NCBI GenBank assembly: GCA_035514535.1
Contig: DATKAZ010000017.1
Span: 1-64,000 of the forward strand
Length of the DNA: 64,000 nt
Direction of reading: 5' to 3'
Source of the DNA: XN24 sp035514535
GTDB lineage: Bacteria > Pseudomonadota > Gammaproteobacteria > Steroidobacterales > XN24
The notes beneath the pieces are model-generated. The model made no database searches. It was given only the letters and a program-made list of their open reading frames with translations, and was not told where the DNA came from. Every line of letters starts with the position of its first letter. Positions within the stretch are counted from its first letter, which is position 1. Positions 57,091-64,000 of the stretch are shown in pieces. A program made the position numbers and the translations under genes.

Positions 57091-57121
57091 GATGGCGGAC
57101 GGCCGGCGGCCGTCCGCCATC
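57091..57121. terminator. 31-bp perfect palindrome after the Hsp20 gene
   Basis: GATGGCGGACGGCC is followed by a 3-nt loop and its exact inverted copy. It lies 54 nt past the Hsp20 stop and 79 nt before degQ. There is no T-run, so it is either a terminator of the T-poor kind or a structured element in the degQ leader. Confidence 0.5.
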
Positions 57122-57199
57122 GTCCGCTGCAGGGAACCCGGACCGGGTCCGGGCATCGAACTGCACTATCGCCACAGCAAGCCAGAGAGAGTGACCCAG

Positions 57200-58570
57200 A
57201 TGACCGCACGTCCCATCGCCGCCCTGGCGGCCGTTCTCGCCCTCGCGGTCGCGACGCCGCTCGACGCGCAGCTGCCCGCCACCGTTGACGGTGCGCCCCT
57301 GCCCTCGCTGGCACCCATGGTCAAGCGCACGGCGCCCGCCGTCGTCAACATCGCGACGCGCGGCAGCGTCGAGGTGCGCGGCTCGAACCCCTTTCTCGAC
57401 GACCCGTTCTTCCGCCGCTTCTTCGATGTGCCGGAGCAACCGCGCCAGCGCCGCCGGACGCAAAGCGCGGGCTCCGGCGTGATCGTCAATGCGGCGGAAG
57501 GGCTGGTGCTCACCAACGCGCACGTCATCGACGGCGCGGAGGAGATCCGCGTCACGCTGCAGGACGACCGCAGCTTCGATGCCGAGGTCGTCGGCACGGA
57601 TCCGGCGTCCGACATCGCCGTGTTGAGGATTCCCGCGGAAAACCTGAGCGAGCTGAAGATGGCCGACTCCACGCGCGCCGAGGTCGGCGACTTCGTGGTG
57701 GCGATCGGCAATCCCTTCGGCCTCGGCCACACCGTCACCTCCGGCATCGTCAGCGCGCTCGGGCGCGTCGGCATCAACCCGGACGGCTACGAGGACTTCA
57801 TCCAGACCGACGCCTCGATCAACCCGGGCAATTCCGGCGGCGCGCTTGTCAACCTGCGCGGCGAGCTGGTGGGTGTCAACTCGGCCATCCTCTCCCGCGG
57901 CGGCGGCAACATCGGCATCGGCTTCGCCATCCCCTCGAACATGGCGCGCTCGGTCATGGAGCAGCTGCTGGAATTCGGCGAGGTGCGCCGCGGCCTGCTC
58001 GGCGTCAATATCTACACCATCACGCCGGACATCGCCGAAGCCTACGGCGTCGAGGAGACGCAGGGCGCGCTCGTCTCGCAGGTCATGGAGGGCTCCGCGG
58101 CGGAGCAGGCCGGCCTCGAGGCCGGCGACATCATCCGCAGCGTGGACGGCAAGGCGGTCAACAATGCCAACGAGCTGCGCAACACCATCGGCCTGAAGCG
58201 CAGCGGCGATACCGTAGAGCTGGATGTCCTCCGCGACGGCAAGCGGCGTAAATTCAAGGCGCAGCTCGGCGAGCAGGCGGCCGCGGTGCAGGTCGAGGCG
58301 GAGGAGATCCATTCCGGCCTGCAGGGCGCCGAGCTCGAGACGCTCGATGCGACGTCGCCGCGCTACGACGGCGAGGCGGGTGTGCTGGTGGCGACCGTGG
58401 CGCCCGGCAGCCCGGCCGCGCAGCGCGGCCTGCGCCCCGGCGACGTCATCATCGGCGTGAACCGCCAGCAGGTGACCAACCTGCAGCAATTCAGGGAACA
58501 CGCCCAGGGCCAGTCGCTGCTGCTGAACATCCGCCGCGGCAACGCGCAGCTGCTGCTGCCGATCCGTTAG
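57200..58570 (+). CDS. degQ: Periplasmic serine protease DegQ/HtrA
   Basis: A 456-residue DegP/DegQ-type protease-chaperone. A signal peptide (AALAAVLALAVATPLDAQ) is followed by a short LA loop, the trypsin-like domain with His in LTNAHVID, Asp in SDIAVLRIPA and Ser in NPGNSGGALVNLRGE (about residue 214), then two PDZ domains (LLGVNIYTITPDIAEAYGV, and GVLVATVAPGSPAAQRGLRP). The Q-linker and LA loop are short, favouring DegQ over DegP. ATG 57200 begins the signal. It degrades or refolds damaged envelope proteins, and its place next to Hsp20 makes a stress-related region. Confidence 0.93.
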   Translation: MTARPIAALAAVLALAVATPLDAQLPATVDGAPLPSLAPMVKRTAPAVVNIATRGSVEVRGSNPFLDDPFFRRFFDVPEQPRQRRRTQSAGSGVIVNAAEGLVLTNAHVIDGAEEIRVTLQDDRSFDAEVVGTDPASDIAVLRIPAENLSELKMADSTRAEVGDFVVAIGNPFGLGHTVTSGIVSALGRVGINPDGYEDFIQTDASINPGNSGGALVNLRGELVGVNSAILSRGGGNIGIGFAIPSNMARSVMEQLLEFGEVRRGLLGVNIYTITPDIAEAYGVEETQGALVSQVMEGSAAEQAGLEAGDIIRSVDGKAVNNANELRNTIGLKRSGDTVELDVLRDGKRRKFKAQLGEQAAAVQVEAEEIHSGLQGAELETLDATSPRYDGEAGVLVATVAPGSPAAQRGLRPGDVIIGVNRQQVTNLQQFREHAQGQSLLLNIRRGNAQLLLPIR

Positions 58571-58579
58571 GCGCTGGAA

Positions 58580-58607
58580 GGGGACACTGCTTTAAAGCAG
58601 TGTCCCC
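58580..58607. repeat. 28-bp perfect palindrome GGGGACACTGC-TTTAAA-GCAGTGTCCCC
   Basis: A perfect palindrome between the convergent degQ and tauE-type genes, with a third arm GCAGTGTCCCC at 58615-58625. The same unit recurs at 61721-61748 and as a half at 36189. It may also terminate transcription from both sides. Confidence 0.8.
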
Positions 58608-58626
58608 ATCTTGAGCAGTGTCCCCT

Positions 58627-59439
58627 TCACCTCCCGAACAACATATCGCCGGCCACCACGAGCAGCAGCACCGCGAACAGGACGCGCAGCTGCCTTACCG
58701 GCAGGCGGTGCGCGAGGCGCGCGCCGACAGGTGCCGTCAGCATGCTCGCGAGGGCGATCACGCCGATGGCCGGCCAGTAGAGGTAGCCGGTAGACCAGCC
58801 GGGGATCGCCGCGCCCTGCCCGGCCAGCGCGTAGCCGAGCGCGCCGGACAGGGCGACGGGGAGCGTGCACGCGGCCGCCGTGCCCACGGCGATGCGCAGG
58901 GGCACGCCATGCCAGGCCAGGTACGGCACGGTCATGATGCCGCCGCCGATGCCGCCGAGCGCCGAGACCGTGCCGATGACCGTGCCCGCGCCGAGATAGC
59001 CCGGCAGGCCCGGCAACGGCCTGCGGGCCGCGGGCTCGACGCGGGGCGCGCCGCCGATCTGGAGCGCCATCAGCACGGCGAACACGCCGAAGACGATCTC
59101 CAGCGAGCGCGTCGCCAGGGCATCCGCCAGCCATGCCCCGAGCAGTGCGCCGGCCACGACGCCCGGCGCGAGTCCCCGCACGGCCGGCCACAGCACCGCG
59201 TCGTAGCCGTGATGCGCGCGCACGGAGGACAGCGCCGTGAACACGATCACGGCCAGCGAACTGCCGAGCGCGACGTGCATGCGCGCATCCGGGGCCATCG
59301 CGACGATGCCGGCGGCGAACACCGCGTTGAGCGCCGGGACGATCACCAGCCCGCCGCCGATGCCGAACAGGCCCGCCAGCACCCCGGACAGCGCACCGAT
59401 GGCGGGGAAGATCAACAGCAGTGCGACCGTCGTCGGCAT
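58627..59439 (-). CDS. TauE/SafE-family membrane transporter
   Basis: A 270-residue integral membrane protein with about eight hydrophobic segments and the two family repeats (GVLAGLFGIGGGLVIVPAL near residue 15 and ALGGIGGGIMTVPYLAW near residue 150). Members move sulphite, sulphoacetate or other organic anions. No sulphur genes are near to suggest the cargo. Start: ATG 59439 is close to the first span; ATG 59475 is in frame and would add 12 residues. The frame continues far upstream only as a shadow of the transglycosylase gene. Confidence 0.85.
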   Translation of the reverse strand: MPTTVALLLIFPAIGALSGVLAGLFGIGGGLVIVPALNAVFAAGIVAMAPDARMHVALGSSLAVIVFTALSSVRAHHGYDAVLWPAVRGLAPGVVAGALLGAWLADALATRSLEIVFGVFAVLMALQIGGAPRVEPAARRPLPGLPGYLGAGTVIGTVSALGGIGGGIMTVPYLAWHGVPLRIAVGTAAACTLPVALSGALGYALAGQGAAIPGWSTGYLYWPAIGVIALASMLTAPVGARLAHRLPVRQLRVLFAVLLLVVAGDMLFGR

Positions 59440-59529
59440 CCGGGGCCAGCTTGTGAACGGCGAAGCGGGGAGCATAATGGTTAAGCCCCGGAGCCGCGAG
59501 GCCCGCAAGTACGAGAGATCCGACCCGCC

Positions 59530-61467
59530 ATGCCGCATTCCGCCCTGCTGACGACCCTTGCGCTGCTGCTGGCGTTCACGCCCGCCTGGGCGACGAAGCT
59601 CGAGGCGCAGCGCGAGGCATTTCGCACCGCGCTGCCGCTCGCCGAGGCCGGCGCCTGGGAGCGGGTCGAGCCGTTGCTCGGCGAGCTGGCCGGCTATCCG
59701 CTCCTGCCCGACCTGCGGGCCGCGTGGCTGCGCAGCCGCCTGGGCCGCGTCGCGGACGCAGAGGTGCGGGCGTTCCTCGAGCGCCACCCGGAACTGGGCT
59801 TCAGCGCCGGGTTGCGCCGGCAATGGGCGGACTCGCTGGCACGGCGCGGCGCGTGGGCCGACTATCTCGCGCTGTACGAAGCGCATTACGCCGCCGCCGG
59901 CGACAAGGTGCTCGACTGCCACGCGCTCGCGGCGCGGATCGCGCTGCGGCGCACGGCCGGCGTCGCGGAGGCGGCCCTGCGACACTGGCTCTCGCCGGTA
60001 AGCCAGCCGCAGGAATGCGATCCCGCCTTCGAGTGGCTCGAGGAGCAGGGCGCGCTGACGGCGGAGCGGCGTCGCGAGCGCATGGAACTCGCCCTTGGCG
60101 CCGGGCAGTTCGGGCTCGCACGCTGGCTGGCCCGCCCGCTCGGCGACACGGCCGTGGCCGAGGTCGGGCGCTGGCAGCGCCTGCATGCCGATCCGGACCG
60201 GCACATCGCCGCCCCCGGCGACTGGCGCGACACGCCGCGGGAGCGCGCGCTGCTGCTGTACGCGTTCCACCGCCTCACCGCGACCGATCCCGAGCGCGCG
60301 GCGCAGCGCTGGCCCGCGTTCCGCGAGCATTTCGCGTTCGCGACCGACGAGCGCGCCGCCGTCGATCGGCACATCGCGCTGCTGCACGCGTGGCGCCACC
60401 TGCCCGGGGCGGCGGCGCTGCTGGAGGCGCTGCCGGCCGAGAGCCAGGATGGCAGGACGCGCGAATGGACCGTGCGCATGGCGATCCGTGCGCAGGACTG
60501 GGCGGCGATCGAGAAGGGGATCGCGCGGCTCGACCCGGACGTCGCGGCACAGCCCGTGTGGCGCTACTGGCAGGCCCGCGTGCTCGATACCAAGAGACTG
60601 CCCGGCGCGGCCGAGCCGATCTATGCCGAACTCGCCGCGGAGCGGGGCTACTACAGCTTCATGTCGGCGGACCGGCTCGAGGCCGACTACAACTGGCGCG
60701 ACGCGCGCACGCCGCCCGACGAGGAGGTCATCGCGGCCCTCGAGGCGCGGCCCGATTTCATCCGCGCGCGCGAGCTGTTCTTCACCGGCCTGGACGCGGA
60801 CGGCCGGACGGAGTGGCAGCGCGCGGTCGCGCAGCTGTCCGTGGAGGAGCGCGCCCAGGCGGGCATCCTGGCGAGCCGCTGGGGCTGGCATTCGCGCGCG
60901 ATCACGGCGGCGTCGGGCGCCGGCGCGCACGACGACCTGGACCTGCGCTTCCCGCTGCCGTGGCGACCGTTGTTCGAGGAGCAGAGCCGCCAGGCGGGGA
61001 TCAACAGCGCCTGGGCGTACGGCATCGCACGCAGCGAGAGCCTCTTCATGCCCGACGTCAGCTCCGGCGCCGGCGCCGTCGGCCTGATGCAGCTGCTGCC
61101 CGGGACCGGGCGGCAGACGGCGCGGCGAGCCGGCATCTCCTATCGCGGCCGCGAGACGCTGCTCGATCCGGCGGGCAACGTCGCGCTCGGCACGCATTAT
61201 CTCGCCGAGATGCTGGCGCGATTCGACGACCATCGCGTCCTCGCCACGGCCGCCTACAACGCCGGGCCGGCGCGCGTGGACCGCTGGCTGCCGCAGGACG
61301 GCATGCTGCCCGCGGAGGCCTGGGTGGACTCGGTGCCGTACAACGAGACGCGCGGCTACATCCAGCGCGTGCTCGCCAGCGAGGCGGTGTTCCAATGGCG
61401 CCTGTCGGGCGAGACGGTGCGCATCACCGAGGCGATGCGGCCGGTGCCGGCGCGCAAGCTGCGCTGA
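59530..61467 (+). CDS. slt: Soluble lytic murein transglycosylase
   Basis: A 645-residue Slt70-type enzyme that cuts peptidoglycan between MurNAc and GlcNAc to form anhydro ends. A signal peptide (LLTTLALLLAFTPAWA) is followed by a long superhelical U/L domain (about 25-460) and the catalytic SLT domain: catalytic Glu in YGIARSESLFMPDVSSGAGA (about 503), GLMQLLPGTGRQTA, TAAYNAGPARVDRWLP and DSVPYNETRGYI. ATG 59530. Divergent from the tauE-type gene and followed by the structured gap at 61468-61763. Confidence 0.94.
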   Translation: MPHSALLTTLALLLAFTPAWATKLEAQREAFRTALPLAEAGAWERVEPLLGELAGYPLLPDLRAAWLRSRLGRVADAEVRAFLERHPELGFSAGLRRQWADSLARRGAWADYLALYEAHYAAAGDKVLDCHALAARIALRRTAGVAEAALRHWLSPVSQPQECDPAFEWLEEQGALTAERRRERMELALGAGQFGLARWLARPLGDTAVAEVGRWQRLHADPDRHIAAPGDWRDTPRERALLLYAFHRLTATDPERAAQRWPAFREHFAFATDERAAVDRHIALLHAWRHLPGAAALLEALPAESQDGRTREWTVRMAIRAQDWAAIEKGIARLDPDVAAQPVWRYWQARVLDTKRLPGAAEPIYAELAAERGYYSFMSADRLEADYNWRDARTPPDEEVIAALEARPDFIRARELFFTGLDADGRTEWQRAVAQLSVEERAQAGILASRWGWHSRAITAASGAGAHDDLDLRFPLPWRPLFEEQSRQAGINSAWAYGIARSESLFMPDVSSGAGAVGLMQLLPGTGRQTARRAGISYRGRETLLDPAGNVALGTHYLAEMLARFDDHRVLATAAYNAGPARVDRWLPQDGMLPAEAWVDSVPYNETRGYIQRVLASEAVFQWRLSGETVRITEAMRPVPARKLR

Positions 61468-61763
61468 GGCACTGCATGTTCGTTCCTGCTGGTCCGCGGC
61501 AGCGCGCCGTCACAGGCTCCTTTCGCTCGGGAACTCTTATCTCGCTCAATGAGCCTGTGACGTCCCCCTGCCGCTGGCACATCGACTGCTTCGGCGCCTG
61601 TCGTGCCCCGGCGACGGCGCAGCGGGGTCGGGACGTCACGTGCCCGCTGCGCGAAATTGTCAAGTTTCCTGAGCGCAGCGGGCATGTGGCGGTTCGATCC
61701 CGCGGTCACGGTGCGAATAAGGGGACACTGCTTGAAAGCAGCGTCCCCGAGCAACGTCCCCAG
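61468..61763. repeat. Structured 296-bp gap with three inverted repeats
   Basis: No gene is seen here, but three hairpins are. CGTCACAGGCTC (61508) pairs with its inverse at 61551-61562 (12 bp). CACGTGCCCGCTGCGC (61637) pairs with 61673-61688 (16 bp, one mismatch). GGGGACACTGC (61721) pairs with 61738-61748 (one mismatch), with a further CGTCCCC arm after it. It could be a composite repeat or a structured RNA. Confidence 0.6.
61721..61748. repeat. Second copy of the GGGGACACTGC palindrome (one mismatch)
   Basis: Same length and arms as 58580-58607 (TTGAAA in the centre instead of TTTAAA; one base differs in the right arm). It sits 15 nt beyond the end of the convergent aminopeptidase-like gene. 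Confidence 0.75.
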
Positions 61764-62843
61764 TCAGCTGCCGCCCGGGCTTTCCGCGAGCGCGAGCAGG
61801 CGGCGGAACTCCGTGTCGCGCTCTTCTTGGGAAAGGTCGGCGAGTCGATCGCAGGCGGCGTAGAACGCCTCGAGATCGCCGTCGGCCCGGTGCAGCAGGA
61901 TGCGGAACGCCGGCACCAGCCCGCGATAGGTCGCGGACGGGACCAGGCGCGCGTTGTTGAGCGGCGCGTCGAACCAGCGGTCGTAGCCATCCCAGCCGTC
62001 CCACGACGCCTTCAGCGCCGCGTAGTCGCGCTCGAGTTGCGCGAAGGCCGCCGCCTTCGCGGCGCGCATCTCGGCTTCCGGCATGCCCGCGGAGTAGACT
62101 TCCTGCAGGCGGCCGCGCGTGCGCGCCAGTAACTGCTCGAAGGCGAGCACGCGCGCGCCCTGCGCCTGCCATGCGGCGAGCTCGTCCAGGCGCTCCGCCT
62201 GCCCGAGCCAGCGGCGCACGCCCTCCTCCTCGACGGCCGTCGCGAACGCCTCGTTGAACGCCGAGTCGTCCTTGACGTACAGGCGCTGGTGCGCCAGCTC
62301 GTGGAAGAGCTGCGCCGCGAGGCGCGCGTCGTCCTGGTACAACATGGTCGACAGCAGCGGATCCTCGAAACGCCCGAGGGTCGAGTAGGCGGATGCGCCG
62401 CCCACCCAGGTGTCATAGCCACGCTCCGCATAGCGCGTGGCCTCGCGCTCGGCGCGTTCACGCGCGAAGTAGCCGCGATACACCACGCAGCCGGCCACCG
62501 GGAAACACCAGGTCTTCGGCTGCAGCGAGAACTCCGGCGCAGCGAACACGTTGTAGACGACCGCCGGGCGCTCGAGCTGCACGTAGCGCGTGTAGCTGCC
62601 GTTGTCCGGCAGGCCGAGCCGGGTCACGGCGAACTCGCGCGCCGCGAGGGCGACGCGCAACCGTTCGCGCACGGCTTCGGGCGTGGCGGGGTCGGCGATG
62701 ACGTCCGCGATCGGCACGCGTGCCGACATCAGGCTGAGGTGCCCCGAGACCGCCTGCGTGTAATAGCCGAGCGTGCCGCAGCCGGCCAGCGGCAGGCAGG
62801 AAAGCAGGAGCAGGATCGGCAGGCTCGGGCGCACGGGCGTCAC
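61764..62843 (-). CDS. Zinc aminopeptidase-like lipoprotein
   Basis: A 359-residue lipoprotein (signal ILLLLSCLPLAGC, Cys near residue 22). The conserved part has YYTQAVSGHLSLM at the start of the mature chain, then AAQLFHELAHQRLYVKDDSA, which holds the HExxH zinc site (about residues 181-185), and FNEAFATAVEEEGVRRWL with the third ligand Glu. This matches a family of putative aminopeptidases/DUF2265-like proteins common in proteobacteria; the substrate is unknown. It is 47 nt from the divergent cca gene. Confidence 0.83.
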   Translation of the reverse strand: MTPVRPSLPILLLLSCLPLAGCGTLGYYTQAVSGHLSLMSARVPIADVIADPATPEAVRERLRVALAAREFAVTRLGLPDNGSYTRYVQLERPAVVYNVFAAPEFSLQPKTWCFPVAGCVVYRGYFARERAEREATRYAERGYDTWVGGASAYSTLGRFEDPLLSTMLYQDDARLAAQLFHELAHQRLYVKDDSAFNEAFATAVEEEGVRRWLGQAERLDELAAWQAQGARVLAFEQLLARTRGRLQEVYSAGMPEAEMRAAKAAAFAQLERDYAALKASWDGWDGYDRWFDAPLNNARLVPSATYRGLVPAFRILLHRADGDLEAFYAACDRLADLSQEERDTEFRRLLALAESPGGS

Positions 62844-62890
62844 GATAGCAGCCCGCGGGCGCGCCGTGGCGGGGACGGTACAATGCGGCG

Positions 62891-64000
62891 ATGGAAACCT
62901 ACCTGGTCGGCGGCGCCGTCCGCGACGAATTGCTCGGCCTGCCGGTCGGCGACCGCGACTGGGTCGTGGTCGGCGCGACGCAGCAGGACATGGAGCGCGC
63001 CGGCTACCGGCCGGTGGGGCGGGATTTCCCGGTATTCCTGCATCCGGTCAGCCACGAGGAATATGCCCTCGCGCGCACCGAGCGCAAGACGGCCCCGGGC
63101 TACCGCGGCTTCGTCGTCAACGCCGCGCCGGAGGTGACGCTCGAGGACGACCTGCAGCGCCGCGACCTGACCGTCAACGCCATGGCGCGCGCGCCGGACG
63201 GGCGCCTCGTCGATCCATGGCGCGGATTGCCGGATCTCGAGGCGCGTGTGCTGCGCCACGTCTCCCCGGCCTTCGTCGAGGACCCGGTGCGCATCCTGCG
63301 TACGGCGCGCCTCGCGGCGCGCTTCCACGAGCTCGGCTTCACGGTGGCGCCCGAGACCATGGCGCTGATGCGGCAGATGGTCGCGGCCGGCGAGGCGGAC
63401 GCCCTCGTGGCGGAGCGCGTCTGGCAGGAGACGCGGCGGGCGCTGGGCACCGCGCGGCCGGATATCTTCCTCGAGGTGTTGCGCGACTGCGGCGCGCTGG
63501 CCGCGGTATTCCCGGAGATCGATGCGTTGTTCGGCGTGCCGCAGCCCGCGCGCTGGCATCCCGAGGTGGACACCGGGCGACACATGCTGCTGTGCATGCG
63601 CGCGGCGGCGCGGCTCGGGCTCGACGTCGAGACGCGCTTCGCGGTGTTGCTGCACGATCTCGGCAAGGGCACGACGCGGCCCGAGTTCTGGCCGGCGCAC
63701 CACGGCCACGAGGAACGCAGCGCGAGCCTCGCGCGGGAATTGTGCGAGCGGCTGCGCGCGCCGGCGAGTTATCGCGAGCTCGCCGAGATCGTCGCGCGCT
63801 TCCACGGCCTGTGTCACCGCGCGGGCGAGCTCAGGCCCGCTACGCTGCTCAAGCTGCTCGAGGGCACGGACGCGTTGCGCCGGCCGGAGCGCTTCGAGAA
63901 ATTCCTGCTCGCCTGCGAGGCCGATCTCAAGGGTCGCGACGGCCTCGAGGAGGCGCCTTATCCACAGGCGGCCCTGCTCAGGCGCGCGCTTGCAGCCGCC
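62891..64000 (+). CDS. cca: tRNA nucleotidyltransferase (CCA-adding), partial
   Basis: The first 370 codons of a bacterial class II CCA-adding enzyme; the frame is open to the window edge. The nucleotidyltransferase head has VGGAVRDELLGLPVGDRDWV (residues 6-25) with the metal-binding DRD, then DLQRRDLTVNAMA and EDPVRILRTARLAARF. An HD domain follows (GRHMLLCMRAAARLGLD, VLLHDLGKG), so this is the multifunctional type with phosphohydrolase activity seen in gammaproteobacteria. A TACAAT hexamer 7 nt before the ATG is a possible -10 for a very short leader. Confidence 0.95.
   Translation, partial: METYLVGGAVRDELLGLPVGDRDWVVVGATQQDMERAGYRPVGRDFPVFLHPVSHEEYALARTERKTAPGYRGFVVNAAPEVTLEDDLQRRDLTVNAMARAPDGRLVDPWRGLPDLEARVLRHVSPAFVEDPVRILRTARLAARFHELGFTVAPETMALMRQMVAAGEADALVAERVWQETRRALGTARPDIFLEVLRDCGALAAVFPEIDALFGVPQPARWHPEVDTGRHMLLCMRAAARLGLDVETRFAVLLHDLGKGTTRPEFWPAHHGHEERSASLARELCERLRAPASYRELAEIVARFHGLCHRAGELRPATLLKLLEGTDALRRPERFEKFLLACEADLKGRDGLEEAPYPQAALLRRALAAA

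Noticed and set aside
58627..61395. 922-codon frame joining the TauE-type gene to the complement of slt
   Set aside because: Only the last 270 codons have transporter features. The rest is the antisense of the transglycosylase gene, so it is not a fusion protein.

Overview
The window is GC-rich DNA (roughly two-thirds G+C by eye) with bacterial gene packing: many 1-20 nt overlaps, GTG and TTG starts, and Shine-Dalgarno leaders. Gene order and content point to a free-living gammaproteobacterium. gshB lies divergent to pilG-pilH-pilI-pilJ-chpA. pilT-pilU lies divergent to yggS-proC-yggT. yqgE-ruvX-pyrB and a split class II ribonucleotide reductase (nrdJa/nrdJb) are also present. No rRNA, tRNA, CRISPR array, insertion sequence or phage gene was seen, so the genus cannot be fixed from this window.

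Layout. 0-1.8 kb: a guanylate/adenylate-cyclase-domain protein, a broken fragment of a lipoprotein gene whose intact relative is at 31.3 kb, and a YefM/YoeB-type toxin-antitoxin pair with its own promoter and operator. 1.8-9.8 kb: a PhoX phosphatase, an atypical SDR protein, a glycolipid glycosyltransferase coupled to YkoP-like and NodB-like proteins, then (opposite strand) cyclopropane synthase with a geranylgeranyl-reductase-like flavoprotein; this is the best candidate for an undescribed lipid-modification locus. 10-16 kb: a secreted dihaem cytochrome and two regulators that share a FlgO-like/TPR body but carry different DNA-binding heads. 16-24.5 kb: the Pil-Chp chemosensory operon that controls twitching motility. 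24.6-31.3 kb: gshB, an apbE/NusG-II/Gx/tonB cluster, and yqgE-ruvX-pyrB with a PyrK-like protein. 31.3-38.7 kb: a duplicated-domain lipoprotein, three tandem PilT-family ATPases, yggS-proC-yggT, a DUF4426 lipoprotein and a small HU-like protein.

38.7-51.2 kb is mostly housekeeping and secreted enzymes: TerB, alpha/beta hydrolase, ornithine aminotransferase, PEBP, two amidohydrolases, FKBP, PpnN, L,D-transpeptidase, and a secreted M49-like protein whose zinc motif is damaged. Several very small genes lie at 43.5-45.3 kb. 51.3-57 kb holds a CBS protein, a rhodanese, and nrdJa/nrdJb. nrdJa carries a 373-residue intein with a LAGLIDADG endonuclease inserted immediately before the predicted radical cysteine, and the operon has a promoter with a NrdR box at the start site and a second box 180 bp upstream. 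A heat-shock gene with a clear sigma-32-type promoter is divergent to it. 57-64 kb: a DegQ/HtrA protease, a TauE/SafE exporter, a soluble lytic transglycosylase, a zinc aminopeptidase-like lipoprotein and the 5' part of cca.

Two short palindromic repeat families are scattered between genes. One is CGTTTCCGCGGAAACG-like (63, 9855, 16050). The other is built on GGGGACACTGC (36189, 58580, 61721).
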